NCBI GenBank assembly: GCA_001534745.1
Contig: CP013997.1
Coordinates: 2,666,001-2,730,000, forward strand
Direction: 5' to 3'
DNA from: Pseudomonas monteilii
GTDB taxonomy: Bacteria; Pseudomonadota; Gammaproteobacteria; Pseudomonadales; Pseudomonadaceae
Length of the DNA stretch: 64,000 bases
Position numbers and translations under genes: made by a program. Positions 57,785 to 64,000 of this stretch are shown here, piece after piece; within the stretch, counting starts at the first letter, position 1; each line of letters opens with the position of its first letter. The notes beneath the pieces are model-generated. The model had not been told where the DNA came from and made no database searches. It saw nothing but the letters and a program-made list of their open reading frames with translations.

Positions 57785-59230
57785 TCAGAGGTTCGCACTG
57801 TGCACCGGCAAGCCCGCGTCGATCGCGGTACCGCCTCCGAAGAACCTGCGCAAGTCCAGTCCCTTGGCTTTCATCAGCACCTCATAGAACGCCGGGTCGA
57901 AATCACTGTCGCGCACCTTGACGACCGACAGCACGCGCTTGAGCCTGGCTTCGTGTTCCACGAAACGCATCAGTACCAGGTTGTCGATGATGCCCGACAG
58001 ATCGGGCGCCGGCGCGTTGAACGACGTCCCCAGCAGATCACGCATTTCCCAGGTCGCCATGCTGCTGACGTTGCGCGCACGCAACTCGCTGGTCAGCGCA
58101 CGGTAGAATTCATTGAGCCGCGTCGGGTCGTTGGCCAGACGTCCGAACGCGCCCAGACCGTCGAGCAGCACACGCTTGATGCCGTGGGTATCCACGTGAC
58201 GCAGCAAGCGCTCACCGACCTGATCCAGCAGCCCTTCGGTCGTGGGTTGCCAGCACCAGTGCAAGGCGCCCTGCTCGGCCAGCGCGGCGAAGTCGAACCC
58301 CAACGCTGCCGCCTTGAGCACCAGGCGTGGTGGCGTTTCGTAGAACCCGAAATGCAAGCCGGGCGCCTCAGGCGTGGCCGCTGCCAGGAAACTCAGCCCC
58401 AGCGACGTCTTGCCGATGCCCGACGGCCCCAGCACCAGCGTCACGCCGCCCTCGGGCAGCCCCCCGCCTATCATGTGATCCAGGGCTTCGGTACCACTTG
58501 GGACTCGCCGCAAGGTCACTTCGCCCAGATGCGTGGGTCGGCTGTAGCGTGCTTCCAGACGGGGGTAGACCTGCAAGCCGTCCTGGGTGATCTCGCATTC
58601 ATGCACGCCCGACAGGGCGCTGCTGCCACGGGTCTTGCGCAACTGCACCTGACGTACCGCGCGACTGCCCAAGGGCATTTCGCTCAGCTCGATCACGCCG
58701 TCGACCATGGTGTGCTCGGGGCTGCCCTCTTCCAGGCGCGAACTGGTGAGCAACAACACCGTACACCCGGCGAAGGCCGCATGCCCTTGCAGCTCGGAAA
58801 TGAATTTCTTCGTGTCCAGGCTGCTGTCGGCACGCGAGCGCGCATTGAGCAGACCGTCGATGATCAACAGGCTGGCCTGCTGGCGACCGATCTCCCGACG
58901 CAACAGCTTGACCACGGCGGGCAAGCCTTCCTGCTCCAAGGTGCCGAAGGCGCTCAGGTACTGGATCTCCCGACCCACCAACGCCGGGTCGAAGAACGTC
59001 AGGCCCGACAGGTACTGGAACAGGCGGTCATGGGATTCGGCCAGCAGGGTGCCGACCAGGACACGGCCACCTTGACGCACATGGTGACAGGCCATCTGAT
59101 TGGCCATGATCGTCTTGCCGGACCCGGGATTGCCCTGGACGATATAGGCGCCGCCCGTCAGCAGGCCGCCCTTGAGCAGTGCGTCCAGCCCTTCGATGCC
59201 TGTGGTGAGGCGCTTGAGTGTTTCAACCAT
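57785..59230 (-). CDS. KaiC-like double-RecA ATPase
   Basis: A 481-residue KaiC-family protein with two RecA folds: first Walker A GNPGSGKTIMAN with LLIIDGLLNARS, second GPSGIGKTSLGLS with VLLDGLGAFG. Cyanobacterial KaiC is the clock ATPase; stand-alone Pseudomonas forms probably take part in stress or signalling with a kinase and receiver. It overlaps the kinase gene by eight bases and is followed by the receiver, so the three form a unit. KaiA and KaiB are not present. The start at 59230 gives MVETLKRLTTGIEGLD. Confidence 0.92.
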   Translation of the reverse strand: MVETLKRLTTGIEGLDALLKGGLLTGGAYIVQGNPGSGKTIMANQMACHHVRQGGRVLVGTLLAESHDRLFQYLSGLTFFDPALVGREIQYLSAFGTLEQEGLPAVVKLLRREIGRQQASLLIIDGLLNARSRADSSLDTKKFISELQGHAAFAGCTVLLLTSSRLEEGSPEHTMVDGVIELSEMPLGSRAVRQVQLRKTRGSSALSGVHECEITQDGLQVYPRLEARYSRPTHLGEVTLRRVPSGTEALDHMIGGGLPEGGVTLVLGPSGIGKTSLGLSFLAAATPEAPGLHFGFYETPPRLVLKAAALGFDFAALAEQGALHWCWQPTTEGLLDQVGERLLRHVDTHGIKRVLLDGLGAFGRLANDPTRLNEFYRALTSELRARNVSSMATWEMRDLLGTSFNAPAPDLSGIIDNLVLMRFVEHEARLKRVLSVVKVRDSDFDPAFYEVLMKAKGLDLRRFFGGGTAIDAGLPVHSANL

Positions 59231-60398
59231 GTGCGTGACCTGTGTCCTGTGCCGCATCGTACTCACCGGCCCAGACCGGTAGAAAAAGACTCATGCAAGT
59301 GCCCTCGCCCACGGTGCTTCGCACCTGGACGCAGCCCTGACTCTGTTTGGCGAATCCATACACCTGGCTCAAGCCGAGCCCGGTGCCTTTACCGAAGGCT
59401 TTCGTGGTGAAGAACGGTTCAAAGACCCGTGCCATCACCGCAGGTTCAATTCCTTGACCGGTGTCGCGGACGTCGAACCGGACATGGGGCCCTCGCAGGC
59501 CCTCCGGCTCGCCGTCCGGTTCGGCCAGTTCGACCTGCATGCTGACCGTTCCACGGTCTTCGATGGCATCCCGGGCATTGAAGACCAAGTTCAACAGCGC
59601 CATCTGCAACTGCCCTACATCCACCTCGATCAAGGGCAACCCTGGCTGCACCGACTGTTCCAGCCGGATGCGCTCGGGCAGTGCCTGCCCGATCAGGCCA
59701 TAAGTGGACGTGATCACGGTCGCCGGTGCAATCCTCGATACCTCCAGCTGCCGATGACGAGCAAAGCTGAGCAATTGCTGGGTCAACTGGGTACCGCGCT
59801 CACCTGCCGCGACGATGTGCTCGAGCAACGTGCTGACGCGTGCCGGGTCCTGACGGGTCAAGGCCAGGCGGGCCGAGCCGAGGATGATCGTCAGCAGGTT
59901 GTTGAAGTCATGGGCCAGACCACCGGTGAGCTGCCCGAGCGCTTCGAGCTTCTGGGCCTGGAACAACTGCGCGCGCATGGCATCGAGCTGCCCGGCGGCG
60001 TCCTTGCGATCGGTGATGTCGCGGGTCACCTTGGCCAGGCCGACAATGACGCCCTGCTCATCACGAATCACATCCAGGGCGACCAGCGCCCAGAAGCGTG
60101 TGCCATCCTTGCGGACCCGCCAGCCTTCGTCCTGGGAGACCCCTTCGCGCAAGGCACGCTGCAGCAGCATGTCAGGGCGGCCCTGGGCGCGGTCCTGCTC
60201 AGTAAAGAACACGGAGAAGTGCTGACCGATCACTTCGTCGGCGGCATATCCTTTGATGCGCTGTGCGCCGTTGTTCCACGACACCACGCAACCGGTCGGA
60301 TCGAGCCGGTAAATGGCATAGTCGACCACCGCTTGGACGAGCTGCTCGTAGGCATTGGTCTGATCGTTGCCAGACGCTAAGCGGTCGCCAGAAACCAT
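59223..60398 (-). CDS. PAS-domain sensor histidine kinase
   Basis: A 391-residue cytoplasmic kinase: PAS domain (about 15-130; YRLDPTGCVVSWNNGAQRI, then KVTRDITDRK), HisKA with phospho-His in GLAHDFNNLLTIILGSARL (about 163), and HATPase with LLNLVFNARDAI (N box), VRDTGQGI (D box) and KGTGLGLSQVYGF. No membrane segment. First gene of the operon with the KaiC-like ATPase and receiver. The HDFNN type is common among stress or light-sensing kinases; no flavin-binding Cys motif for a LOV domain was seen. Confidence 0.93.
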   Translation of the reverse strand: MVSGDRLASGNDQTNAYEQLVQAVVDYAIYRLDPTGCVVSWNNGAQRIKGYAADEVIGQHFSVFFTEQDRAQGRPDMLLQRALREGVSQDEGWRVRKDGTRFWALVALDVIRDEQGVIVGLAKVTRDITDRKDAAGQLDAMRAQLFQAQKLEALGQLTGGLAHDFNNLLTIILGSARLALTRQDPARVSTLLEHIVAAGERGTQLTQQLLSFARHRQLEVSRIAPATVITSTYGLIGQALPERIRLEQSVQPGLPLIEVDVGQLQMALLNLVFNARDAIEDRGTVSMQVELAEPDGEPEGLRGPHVRFDVRDTGQGIEPAVMARVFEPFFTTKAFGKGTGLGLSQVYGFAKQSQGCVQVRSTVGEGTCMSLFLPVWAGEYDAAQDTGHAHG

Positions 60399-60574
60399 GG
60401 AAGCTCCCTACCGCGTAAGAATTCGACAGGCAGGGTACATCAGCCACGCGTGCGAAGCGACCAATGGTCGAGGATGTGTCCGATCTCGAGGCTTACGCAG
60501 GGATGGCAGCCCTACCAGGAGTGGCTTATAGTCGCCACGACCGATGCCACTTTACCTGTCGATCAGGAACGCCC

Positions 60575-60826
60575 ATGTCCGCACCCCGCCGTACGCAGAG
60601 CCTGCAAGAAGACCTCAGACGCACCGCTGGCGAACTCGAAGCCATCTCCAAGGCACTGCAAGGTCATGCCGCCTACCTGAGCCGTGGCTCGCAGCAGGCG
60701 GACGTGGCGCTGGTGAACCGACAGATCCACGACCTGCAGGCCTCGGTGAACGAGCTGCGCGGCATCGCCGACGCCATGACGCCCGGGCTCGGCAGCACGG
60801 AGGCGCAGGCCGAGGGCTCGGCTTAA
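60575..60826 (+). CDS. Small coiled-coil protein
   Basis: An 83-residue, helical and charged protein (MSAPRRTQSLQEDLRRTAGE) with heptad-like leucines (HDLQASVNELRGIADAM). No signal peptide. AGGAAC lies upstream of the ATG at 60575. No known family recognised; such short coils are common near tRNA loci. Confidence 0.6.
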   Translation: MSAPRRTQSLQEDLRRTAGELEAISKALQGHAAYLSRGSQQADVALVNRQIHDLQASVNELRGIADAMTPGLGSTEAQAEGSA

Positions 60827-60876
60827 GCTATTGATTTGCGCGGCCTTTCCGTGTCTAATTGGCCGCTTCACATCGC

Positions 60877-60961
60877 GCCCCGATGGTGAAATTGGTAGAC
60901 ACATCGCACTTAAAATGCGCCGCCGCAAGGTGTGCCGGTTCGAGTCCGGCTCGGGGCACCA
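60877..60961 (+). tRNA. tRNA-Leu (UAA)
   Basis: An 85-nt class II tRNA with a long variable arm. GCCCCGA acceptor pairs with TCGGGGC; anticodon loop ACTTAAA within CGCAC/ATGCG, anticodon TAA, giving leucine; T arm GGTTCGAGTCC; CCA is encoded (60959-60961). The second island starts after it, so it is the likely integration target. Confidence 0.95.
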
Positions 60962-60972
60962 GATCCAGACAG

Positions 60973-61001
60973 AAAAGCCCAGTGTTTACTGGGCTTTTCT
61001 T
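60973..61001 (+). terminator. Terminator after tRNA-Leu
   Basis: AAAAGCCCAGT-GTTT-ACTGGGCTTTT stem followed by CTTCG, about a dozen bases after the tRNA. Intrinsic terminator. Confidence 0.8.
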
Positions 61002-61089
61002 CGTTTAAGCTTAGGCAGTGTACTAATCGGTGTACTATTTCGTTGGCGCTGCGCCCGGATTAGGCCTCAGCTAGACGAATGATGGCGGG

Positions 61090-61290
61090 TCATTGTACCT
61101 GCATCGTGGTTGTGCCCGCATGCAGATGATAGTCGGTCGCAGCCTTCATCTGCGCCTCATAGATCAGGCGCAGTCGGTCGACCGTTGCCGCTGGCTCTCC
61201 ACGCTCCTTCGCCTCCAGGTAGTCCCGATGGGCGTCCCTGGCCTGGAGGTACAATGGATGGTCCGGCATGATTCGATCATCTGGTTTCAT
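61090..61290 (-). CDS. Small hypothetical island protein
   Basis: A 66-residue protein (MKPDDRIMPDHPLYLQARDA) that is helical and charged, with no signal or known domain. It lies in the region following tRNA-Leu, where short genes of prophage or island origin are common. Coding status rests on start context and composition only. Confidence 0.55.
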   Translation of the reverse strand: MKPDDRIMPDHPLYLQARDAHRDYLEAKERGEPAATVDRLRLIYEAQMKAATDYHLHAGTTTMQVQ

Positions 61291-61454
61291 AGACCCTGCC
61301 TCAACTAAATCTCAGTAGTGCTGGCCATTGAGCCATCATTGTACAAATGTATTAATCTTCGTCAAAAGCTGTACAAACATACCCGCTCGTCTGCAAACAG
61401 CAACCATCCAGGGGTAGCTGTCTCTACCGCTCATCGCATAGAGGGCAGCCAGCC

Positions 61455-61829
61455 ATGAATGGCAAGCAGGTATTGATTGTCGAGGATGAGCCCATGCTAC
61501 GTGAGCTTCTTTCATCGATTGTAGAAGAGACAGGCGCGAGCGTGACGGCTGTGGAGACAGCTCACGAAGGGATAGGGCTACTGTCCAGAAGGCGTTGGGA
61601 CGTCATCGTTACAGACGTATGCACACCAGGCATTTCTGACGGCTGGGACTTAGCGTGGGCGGCTCACGAGCAGAGATCCGGCCTTTCGGTCATCGTCACA
61701 AGCGGAGGTAGCCCTCACTTTGCAGAACCCCTGCCGCCTTGTGCCGCTTTCATCGCCAAGCCCTGGTCGATCGATCAAATGGTGAAGTTGCTGCGGCAGT
61801 GTGCAGAAAGAACCGCTCGCGATCAGTGA
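61455..61829 (+). CDS. CheY-like receiver protein
   Basis: A 124-residue receiver domain. Acidic pair in LIVEDEPML, phospho-Asp in VIVTDVCTPG, Lys in AFIAKPWS. No output domain. It is in the island after tRNA-Leu without a kinase beside it, so its partner must be elsewhere. Overlaps the next, convergent gene by seven bases. Confidence 0.88.
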   Translation: MNGKQVLIVEDEPMLRELLSSIVEETGASVTAVETAHEGIGLLSRRRWDVIVTDVCTPGISDGWDLAWAAHEQRSGLSVIVTSGGSPHFAEPLPPCAAFIAKPWSIDQMVKLLRQCAERTARDQ

Positions 61830-62032
61830 ACTGTATCTATGCACAGACCCAACGCTCGCTCCTGGTAGCCGATCACAGCTTCATAGGCGGAATCAGCCAA
61901 TAGCTGCAAGCGCGCTACCTCTTCATGCGATGCGCCTGACGCTTCTGCCAGCCTCACCTCGCGTATAGCGGTGATCGCGCCAAGGATCAGCTCATCACCC
62001 GCTTGTACCACTCCATCAAGTGTTTTCTTCAT
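61823..62032 (-). CDS. Small hypothetical helical protein
   Basis: A 69-residue protein starting MKKTLDGVVQAGDELILGAI, helical throughout. No signal, Cys motif or known domain recognised. The ATG at 62032 is chosen; an ATG six codons upstream is possible. It sits head-to-tail with other small island genes on the minus strand. Confidence 0.55.
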   Translation of the reverse strand: MKKTLDGVVQAGDELILGAITAIREVRLAEASGASHEEVARLQLLADSAYEAVIGYQERALGLCIDTVH

Positions 62033-62085
62033 ATCACAGGTCAGGTCCAAAGGCAGAGGGCAGTTTACTCCAGAGCGTAGCTGTC

Positions 62086-62298
62086 TTATTCCTTGCTGGA
62101 GCGCGCAATGTTGAGAGTTTCCAAAGCCTGCTCGACCTCGGCCCGCAGTACGCTCAGTACCGCGTCAGAGGTACCGAAGTCTTTTGCATAGTGGTACTTG
62201 TCCATTGCATTCACAGCGCGGGTGATGGCTGCGTTCCAGTCGATTTTCGTTCTGGACGGCAAAGATCCATCCAGTTCGGTCTGATCGTTGTCTGACAT
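62086..62298 (-). CDS. Small hypothetical island protein
   Basis: A 70-residue soluble protein (MSDNDQTELDGSLPSRTKID) with a helical C-terminal half (VLRAEVEQALETLN). Unknown function. It follows the lysis genes on the same strand at 50 bases and may be in their transcript. Confidence 0.55.
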   Translation of the reverse strand: MSDNDQTELDGSLPSRTKIDWNAAITRAVNAMDKYHYAKDFGTSDAVLSVLRAEVEQALETLNIARSSKE

Positions 62299-62348
62299 GG
62301 CTGGCGGCAAGGCTCAAACTGGGATGGAATGCCACATTGTGGACCAGA

Positions 62349-62861
62349 TCACGCTCCTGGGCGAACGACATTTCGTAACTCGTCGTACTCCCGTGCGCAT
62401 TGCTCCCCTGCTATTCGGGCCCGGTCATACGCTTTCGCCAGCTCCCCCGCTCGAACATCAGCCCGTGCGAGCAGGTCGGAGAGCACCATAGCGGCGCGGG
62501 TGGCTGCCTGGCCTCGGGCGACAGCGGCGGGATCCGGGCCGGGGCAACTGACGGTGGCGGCGAGCTGGGCGGCGTCGTGCTGCAGCCGCTGGCCAGCAGC
62601 ATCGGCGCCAGCAGCGCCAGCGTCAGCCACCTGGTGTTGTTCGTGTGCATGGGCTCTCGCCTCCTCCTGCGCCTGGGCGCGTCGTTGTTCTTCCTCGCGG
62701 GCATCGCGCTGGCCCAGGGCCTCGGCCAGCCGATCGCCGCTGTCACGCTGCGCCGATGCGGCCAGGGCTTGGCTGCGCTCTACCGATCGGCCGTGCTGGT
62801 AGGCGCCCCAGTACGAAGCCAGCACCAGGGTCAGCAGGCCCAGCCGCACCGGCCAGCTCAT
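62349..62861 (-). CDS. Phage i-spanin (Rz-like lysis protein)
   Basis: A 170-residue protein with an N-terminal membrane anchor (LGLLTLVLASYWGAYQHG) and a long charged coiled coil (about 30-90, REEEQRRAQAQEEARAHAHE region), the build of Rz/DUF2514-type inner-membrane spanins that bridge to the outer-membrane spanin and fuse the membranes at lysis. It overlaps the endolysin gene by four bases and encloses the o-spanin gene in another frame. Confidence 0.82.
   Translation of the reverse strand: MSWPVRLGLLTLVLASYWGAYQHGRSVERSQALAASAQRDSGDRLAEALGQRDAREEEQRRAQAQEEARAHAHEQHQVADAGAAGADAAGQRLQHDAAQLAATVSCPGPDPAAVARGQAATRAAMVLSDLLARADVRAGELAKAYDRARIAGEQCAREYDELRNVVRPGA
62411..62650 (-). CDS. Embedded phage o-spanin (Rz1-like lipoprotein)
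   Basis: A 79-residue reading frame wholly inside the i-spanin gene in another frame. MHTNNTRWLTLALLAPMLLA then SGC forms a signal peptide and lipobox (ASGC), followed by a Pro-rich stretch (TTPPSSPPPSVAPARIPP), as in Rz1. AGGAGG lies at proper distance from the ATG at 62650. It pairs with the i-spanin across the periplasm. Its existence is shown by lipobox, proline content and the ribosome site together. Confidence 0.8.
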   Translation of the reverse strand: MHTNNTRWLTLALLAPMLLASGCSTTPPSSPPPSVAPARIPPLSPEARQPPAPLWCSPTCSHGLMFERGSWRKRMTGPE

Positions 62862-63301
62862 GCCAGCGCCCGTCGCACGCCTTCGTCGATCACCGCCGCC
62901 GAGTACGGGTTGCCGCCGTTCTCATGGACGATGATGCCCAGCACCATCCCGCGCAGGGTGGCCGGGTTCTTGATGTCGATCGACGCCGTGGGGTGCACGC
63001 CGATCCGGGTGGCCACCGCGCGCGCATAGGCCTGGGTGTCGTTTTCGGTGCTCGGCGCCCAGCGGTTGATGGTCTCGAGCACGGTGTCGATGCCCTTGCC
63101 GCCGACACCGGGCATGCCGTCCTTGCCCCGGTAGTTGATCAGCAGCTTGCCCAGGGCGCGGATGCCGTTCTCGGGTGAGTCGAACCGGGCGAAGCGCGGC
63201 TTGGTCACACCCTCCTCCAGGCCCAGCTGGCCGACCCAGGCGTTGCGTGGGTTGAAATCGATGTTGCCGGGGTTGTTGTTGCGTACACCGCGTGCGGTCA
63301 T
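62858..63301 (-). CDS. Phage endolysin / structural peptidoglycan hydrolase-like protein
   Basis: A 147-residue protein: MTARGVRNNNPGNIDFNPRN, RFARFDSPENGIRALGKLL, ETINRWAPSTENDTQAYARA. This is the P5-type lysozyme-like family found in Pseudomonas prophage lysis cassettes, which cut peptidoglycan. No holin gene is recognised nearby. TGGAGAA precedes the ATG at 63301. The start and upstream flank are repeated in decayed form at bases 1-136. Confidence 0.85.
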   Translation of the reverse strand: MTARGVRNNNPGNIDFNPRNAWVGQLGLEEGVTKPRFARFDSPENGIRALGKLLINYRGKDGMPGVGGKGIDTVLETINRWAPSTENDTQAYARAVATRIGVHPTASIDIKNPATLRGMVLGIIVHENGGNPYSAAVIDEGVRRALA

Positions 63302-63480
63302 GGGTTTTCTCCAGGTATGAAAAAGCCCGCTCGTAGGCAGACTTGGAAATTGGGACAAATCGGAACTGTCGGATCGCCTTGTGATTTTTACTACAGCGAA
63401 ACGAAACTCGATGGCTGAACTGCAATCAAAGCCGTGCTTGAGTGAAATTAGTTATGGATATATACAAGGGAAAAACAATT

Positions 63481-64000
63481 ATGGCGAAAATCACCTCAAG
63501 ACCAATACATATAACATTAAAAACAGTTGGAGCTTTCTATGTATTAACAAGCTTAAGCGCGCTAGCAAATGCAAGTCCTGTCGACTCCAAATTAACTATA
63601 ACCCCAGAATTAAGCAAAACCCAGGTAGTATTTAACTGGAAAACTGACAGGTGTAGTGATGATAATATTCCAGACTCCCCAGCAAGAGCGTTCAAATCTG
63701 CGGATGGAACCGTGAACTTATACGCAACCCACTATATAAACAGATCTATGACTGGCAACTCATTGGACAGCGTTAAACAATCATGCGAAATACGATTCGA
63801 AGCCAAAATGGATTCTCGACCTCAACTATACGATGCAAGAGTCTGGCTCCAAACTTTTTACAGCGAGGATAACGGCAACAAGGTCATATCTTTAGCAAGC
63901 TCTGACTACCATGGCAGATGGTTCAAAAACTGTGATGAATCTCAAGGTAAAAATCTCGGATGCTGGTGGAGCGCTATCATTTTGGCTCAATCTGATGACG
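63481..64000 (+). CDS. AT-rich exported protein (partial, runs off the window)
   Basis: An open frame from the ATG at 63481 to the last base, at least 173 residues. MAKITSRPIHITLKTVGAFY then VLTSLSALANA is a signal peptide cut before SPVDSK. The mature part is beta-rich with many Asn, Ser and Trp and cysteines in pairs (RCSDDN, QSCEIRF, KNCDES, GCWWSA), suggesting a secreted disulfide-bonded protein. It is clearly AT-richer than the core genes, and follows phage lysis genes, so probably island cargo. Family not recognised. The 3' end is outside. Confidence 0.75.
   Translation, partial: MAKITSRPIHITLKTVGAFYVLTSLSALANASPVDSKLTITPELSKTQVVFNWKTDRCSDDNIPDSPARAFKSADGTVNLYATHYINRSMTGNSLDSVKQSCEIRFEAKMDSRPQLYDARVWLQTFYSEDNGNKVISLASSDYHGRWFKNCDESQGKNLGCWWSAIILAQSDD

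Noticed and set aside
63411..63635. Plus-strand frame starting MAELQSKPCLS
   Set aside because: It overlaps the better-supported signal-peptide gene starting at 63481 and has irregular composition without a domain.

Overview
The window looks like a chromosome segment of a Pseudomonas of the P. putida type. The evidence is: a GlgE-pathway trio (glgE, fused treS-maltokinase, glgB) near a leucine/isovalerate (liu) operon, an apparent PrrF-family small RNA behind a Fur-box promoter, a typical Pseudomonas inverted REP pair (40547-40633), GC-rich core codon use, and P. putida-like neighbours (SohB, SCP2, PCuAC/Sco, RcnB-like, CsrA). The species is an inference; no database was searched.

Layout. 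1-3.2 kb is a decaying island ending at tRNA-Cys: a broken endolysin-like gene, an AT-rich acyltransferase, an IS630-type transposase relic, a lipoprotein and an integrase C-terminal fragment. 3.4-8.1 kb is core: SohB, an SCP2 protein, a Sco/PCuAC copper pair, a thioredoxin-like exported protein and a GlxA-type regulator. 8.1-15.8 kb is the alpha-glucan/trehalose operon. 16.4-25.1 kb holds one very large Tc-toxin A-type gene with a non-standard C-terminal extension and a small acyl-carrier-like protein, with no TcB or TcC partner nearby.

25.5-38.4 kb is a type I secretion locus on the minus strand: a wrecked ABC transporter, two paralogous five-cysteine exported proteins, an RTX/subtilisin-like 1819-residue protein, an intact HlyB-like ABC transporter and its HlyD-like adaptor. 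The adaptor stop codon lies inside the end of a 268-bp displaced copy of part of liuC, so the locus has a visible recombination scar. 38.7-46.3 kb is the liu operon (liuA-B-C-D) with a divergent acyl-CoA synthetase and two near-identical operator-like boxes between them.

46.3-60.8 kb is mostly core or conserved accessory: an S24-type repressor, DUF6124-like protein, PrrF-like sRNA, a sigma-region-4/FecR-N-terminal fusion, M14 carboxypeptidase, LysR/LysE pair, small exported proteins, the molybdate ABC operon behind a ModE-like box (modB frameshifted), topoisomerase IB, CsrA, and a histidine kinase/KaiC-like/response-regulator operon. After tRNA-Leu(UAA) (60.9 kb) a second island begins: a CheY-like protein, small unknowns, an endolysin-Rz-Rz1 lysis cassette, and an AT-rich exported protein running off the end. 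The first 110 bases of the window are a degenerate version of the endolysin gene at 62858-63301, so both edges carry related prophage debris next to tRNA genes.
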